A DNA stretch of 7,210 bases, taken from Bacteroidaceae bacterium (GTDB lineage: Bacteria; Bacteroidota; Bacteroidia; Bacteroidales; Bacteroidaceae). Below are positions 6,888-7,210 of this stretch, in pieces (the stretch's first letter is position 1; each line of letters starts with the position of its first letter). A program made the position numbers and the translations under genes. The stretch is taken from positions 1 through 7,210 of the forward strand of contig CAAFRW010000029.1 of assembly GCA_900765575.1 (NCBI GenBank), given 5' to 3'. The notes under the pieces are model-generated. The model saw only the letters and a program-made list of their open reading frames with translations. It did not search any database and was not told where the DNA came from.

Positions 6888-7210
6888 ATGAAACAAATGG
6901 AAAGCAGTCATTCAACAAAAATAAAACCGGAGATAGCCATTATTGACTCGAATACTCTCTCGTGCATGGGCTTAAAGAATATCCTTGAACGGATTATTCC
7001 CATGGCGGTAATCCGCACGTTCTGTAGTTTCGAGCAATTAATTGACGATACGCCCGATTACTACTTTCACTATTTTGTTTCGGCACAAATCTATTTCGAG
7101 CATACGCACTTTTTTGCTCCGCGTAAGCACAAATCCATTATTTTAGCTACGGGGATTTCGCCGCAGCTAAAGATTTCCGGCCTTCATGTATTGAATATTT
7201 GCCAGCCCGA
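6888..7210 (+). CDS. Response-regulator-like transcription factor, N-terminus (partial, probably LuxR/NarL type)
   Basis: An open frame from the ATG at 6888 to the right edge, 107 codons; a second Met at residue 4 (6897) is an alternative start. Residues 15-88 read like a receiver fold: strand 1 EIAIIDSN with Asp20, helix 1 GLKNILERIIP, a third strand around FHYFVSA (60-66), and a fourth strand SIILATG (83-89) with the usual Thr88. The position where the phospho-accepting Asp is expected (about residue 65) appears to be Ser in FVSAQIYF, and only one of the usual paired acidic residues is present at strand 1, so this looks like a pseudo-receiver. A C-terminal helix-turn-helix is expected from family resemblance but lies outside the window. 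It begins 34 bp after the dehydrogenase stop with no terminator or TAnnTTTG box between, suggesting co-transcription. Confidence 0.7.
   Translation, partial: MKQMESSHSTKIKPEIAIIDSNTLSCMGLKNILERIIPMAVIRTFCSFEQLIDDTPDYYFHYFVSAQIYFEHTHFFAPRKHKSIILATGISPQLKISGLHVLNICQP

Overview
The window looks like a chromosomal segment from a Bacteroides-type organism (Bacteroidales). Three things point there: TAnnTTTG -7 promoter boxes instead of an E. coli-like TATAAT, a LruC/DUF4842-type surface lipoprotein with a Bacteroidetes-style export signal, and the family make-up of the genes. Genes are moderately GC-balanced and spacers are strongly AT-rich. No tRNA, rRNA, CRISPR array or insertion sequence was seen.

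Layout: (1) 1-456, minus strand: the first 152 codons of an aspartokinase, very probably the bifunctional aspartokinase/homoserine dehydrogenase thrA, running off the left edge. (2) 457-744: a leader of about 250 nt in front of thrA. It has a promoter, a 28-codon Thr/Ile/Met-rich leader peptide, several inverted repeats and a U-tract, which together suggest a threonine-operon attenuator. (3) 762-798: an intrinsic terminator for the gene to its right. (4) 829-2955, minus strand: a 708-residue LruC-domain (DUF4114 plus DUF4842-like) outer-membrane lipoprotein. (5) 2956-3803: a long AT-rich divergent spacer holding the promoters of the lipoprotein and of radA, and at most a doubtful 42-codon ORF. 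(6) 3804-7210, plus strand: radA (DNA repair/recombination ATPase), a COG2509-type FAD-dependent dehydrogenase, and the first 107 codons of a response-regulator-like transcription factor. The gaps are 17 and 34 bp with no terminator between them, so this is probably one operon.

The genes fall into three transcription units: a threonine/methionine biosynthesis operon controlled by its leader, a single surface lipoprotein gene with its own promoter and terminator, and a rightward repair/redox/regulator operon. The most interesting item is the putative thr leader peptide and its RNA architecture. It lies outside any obvious gene and resembles enterobacterial thrL in logic, but not recognisably in sequence.
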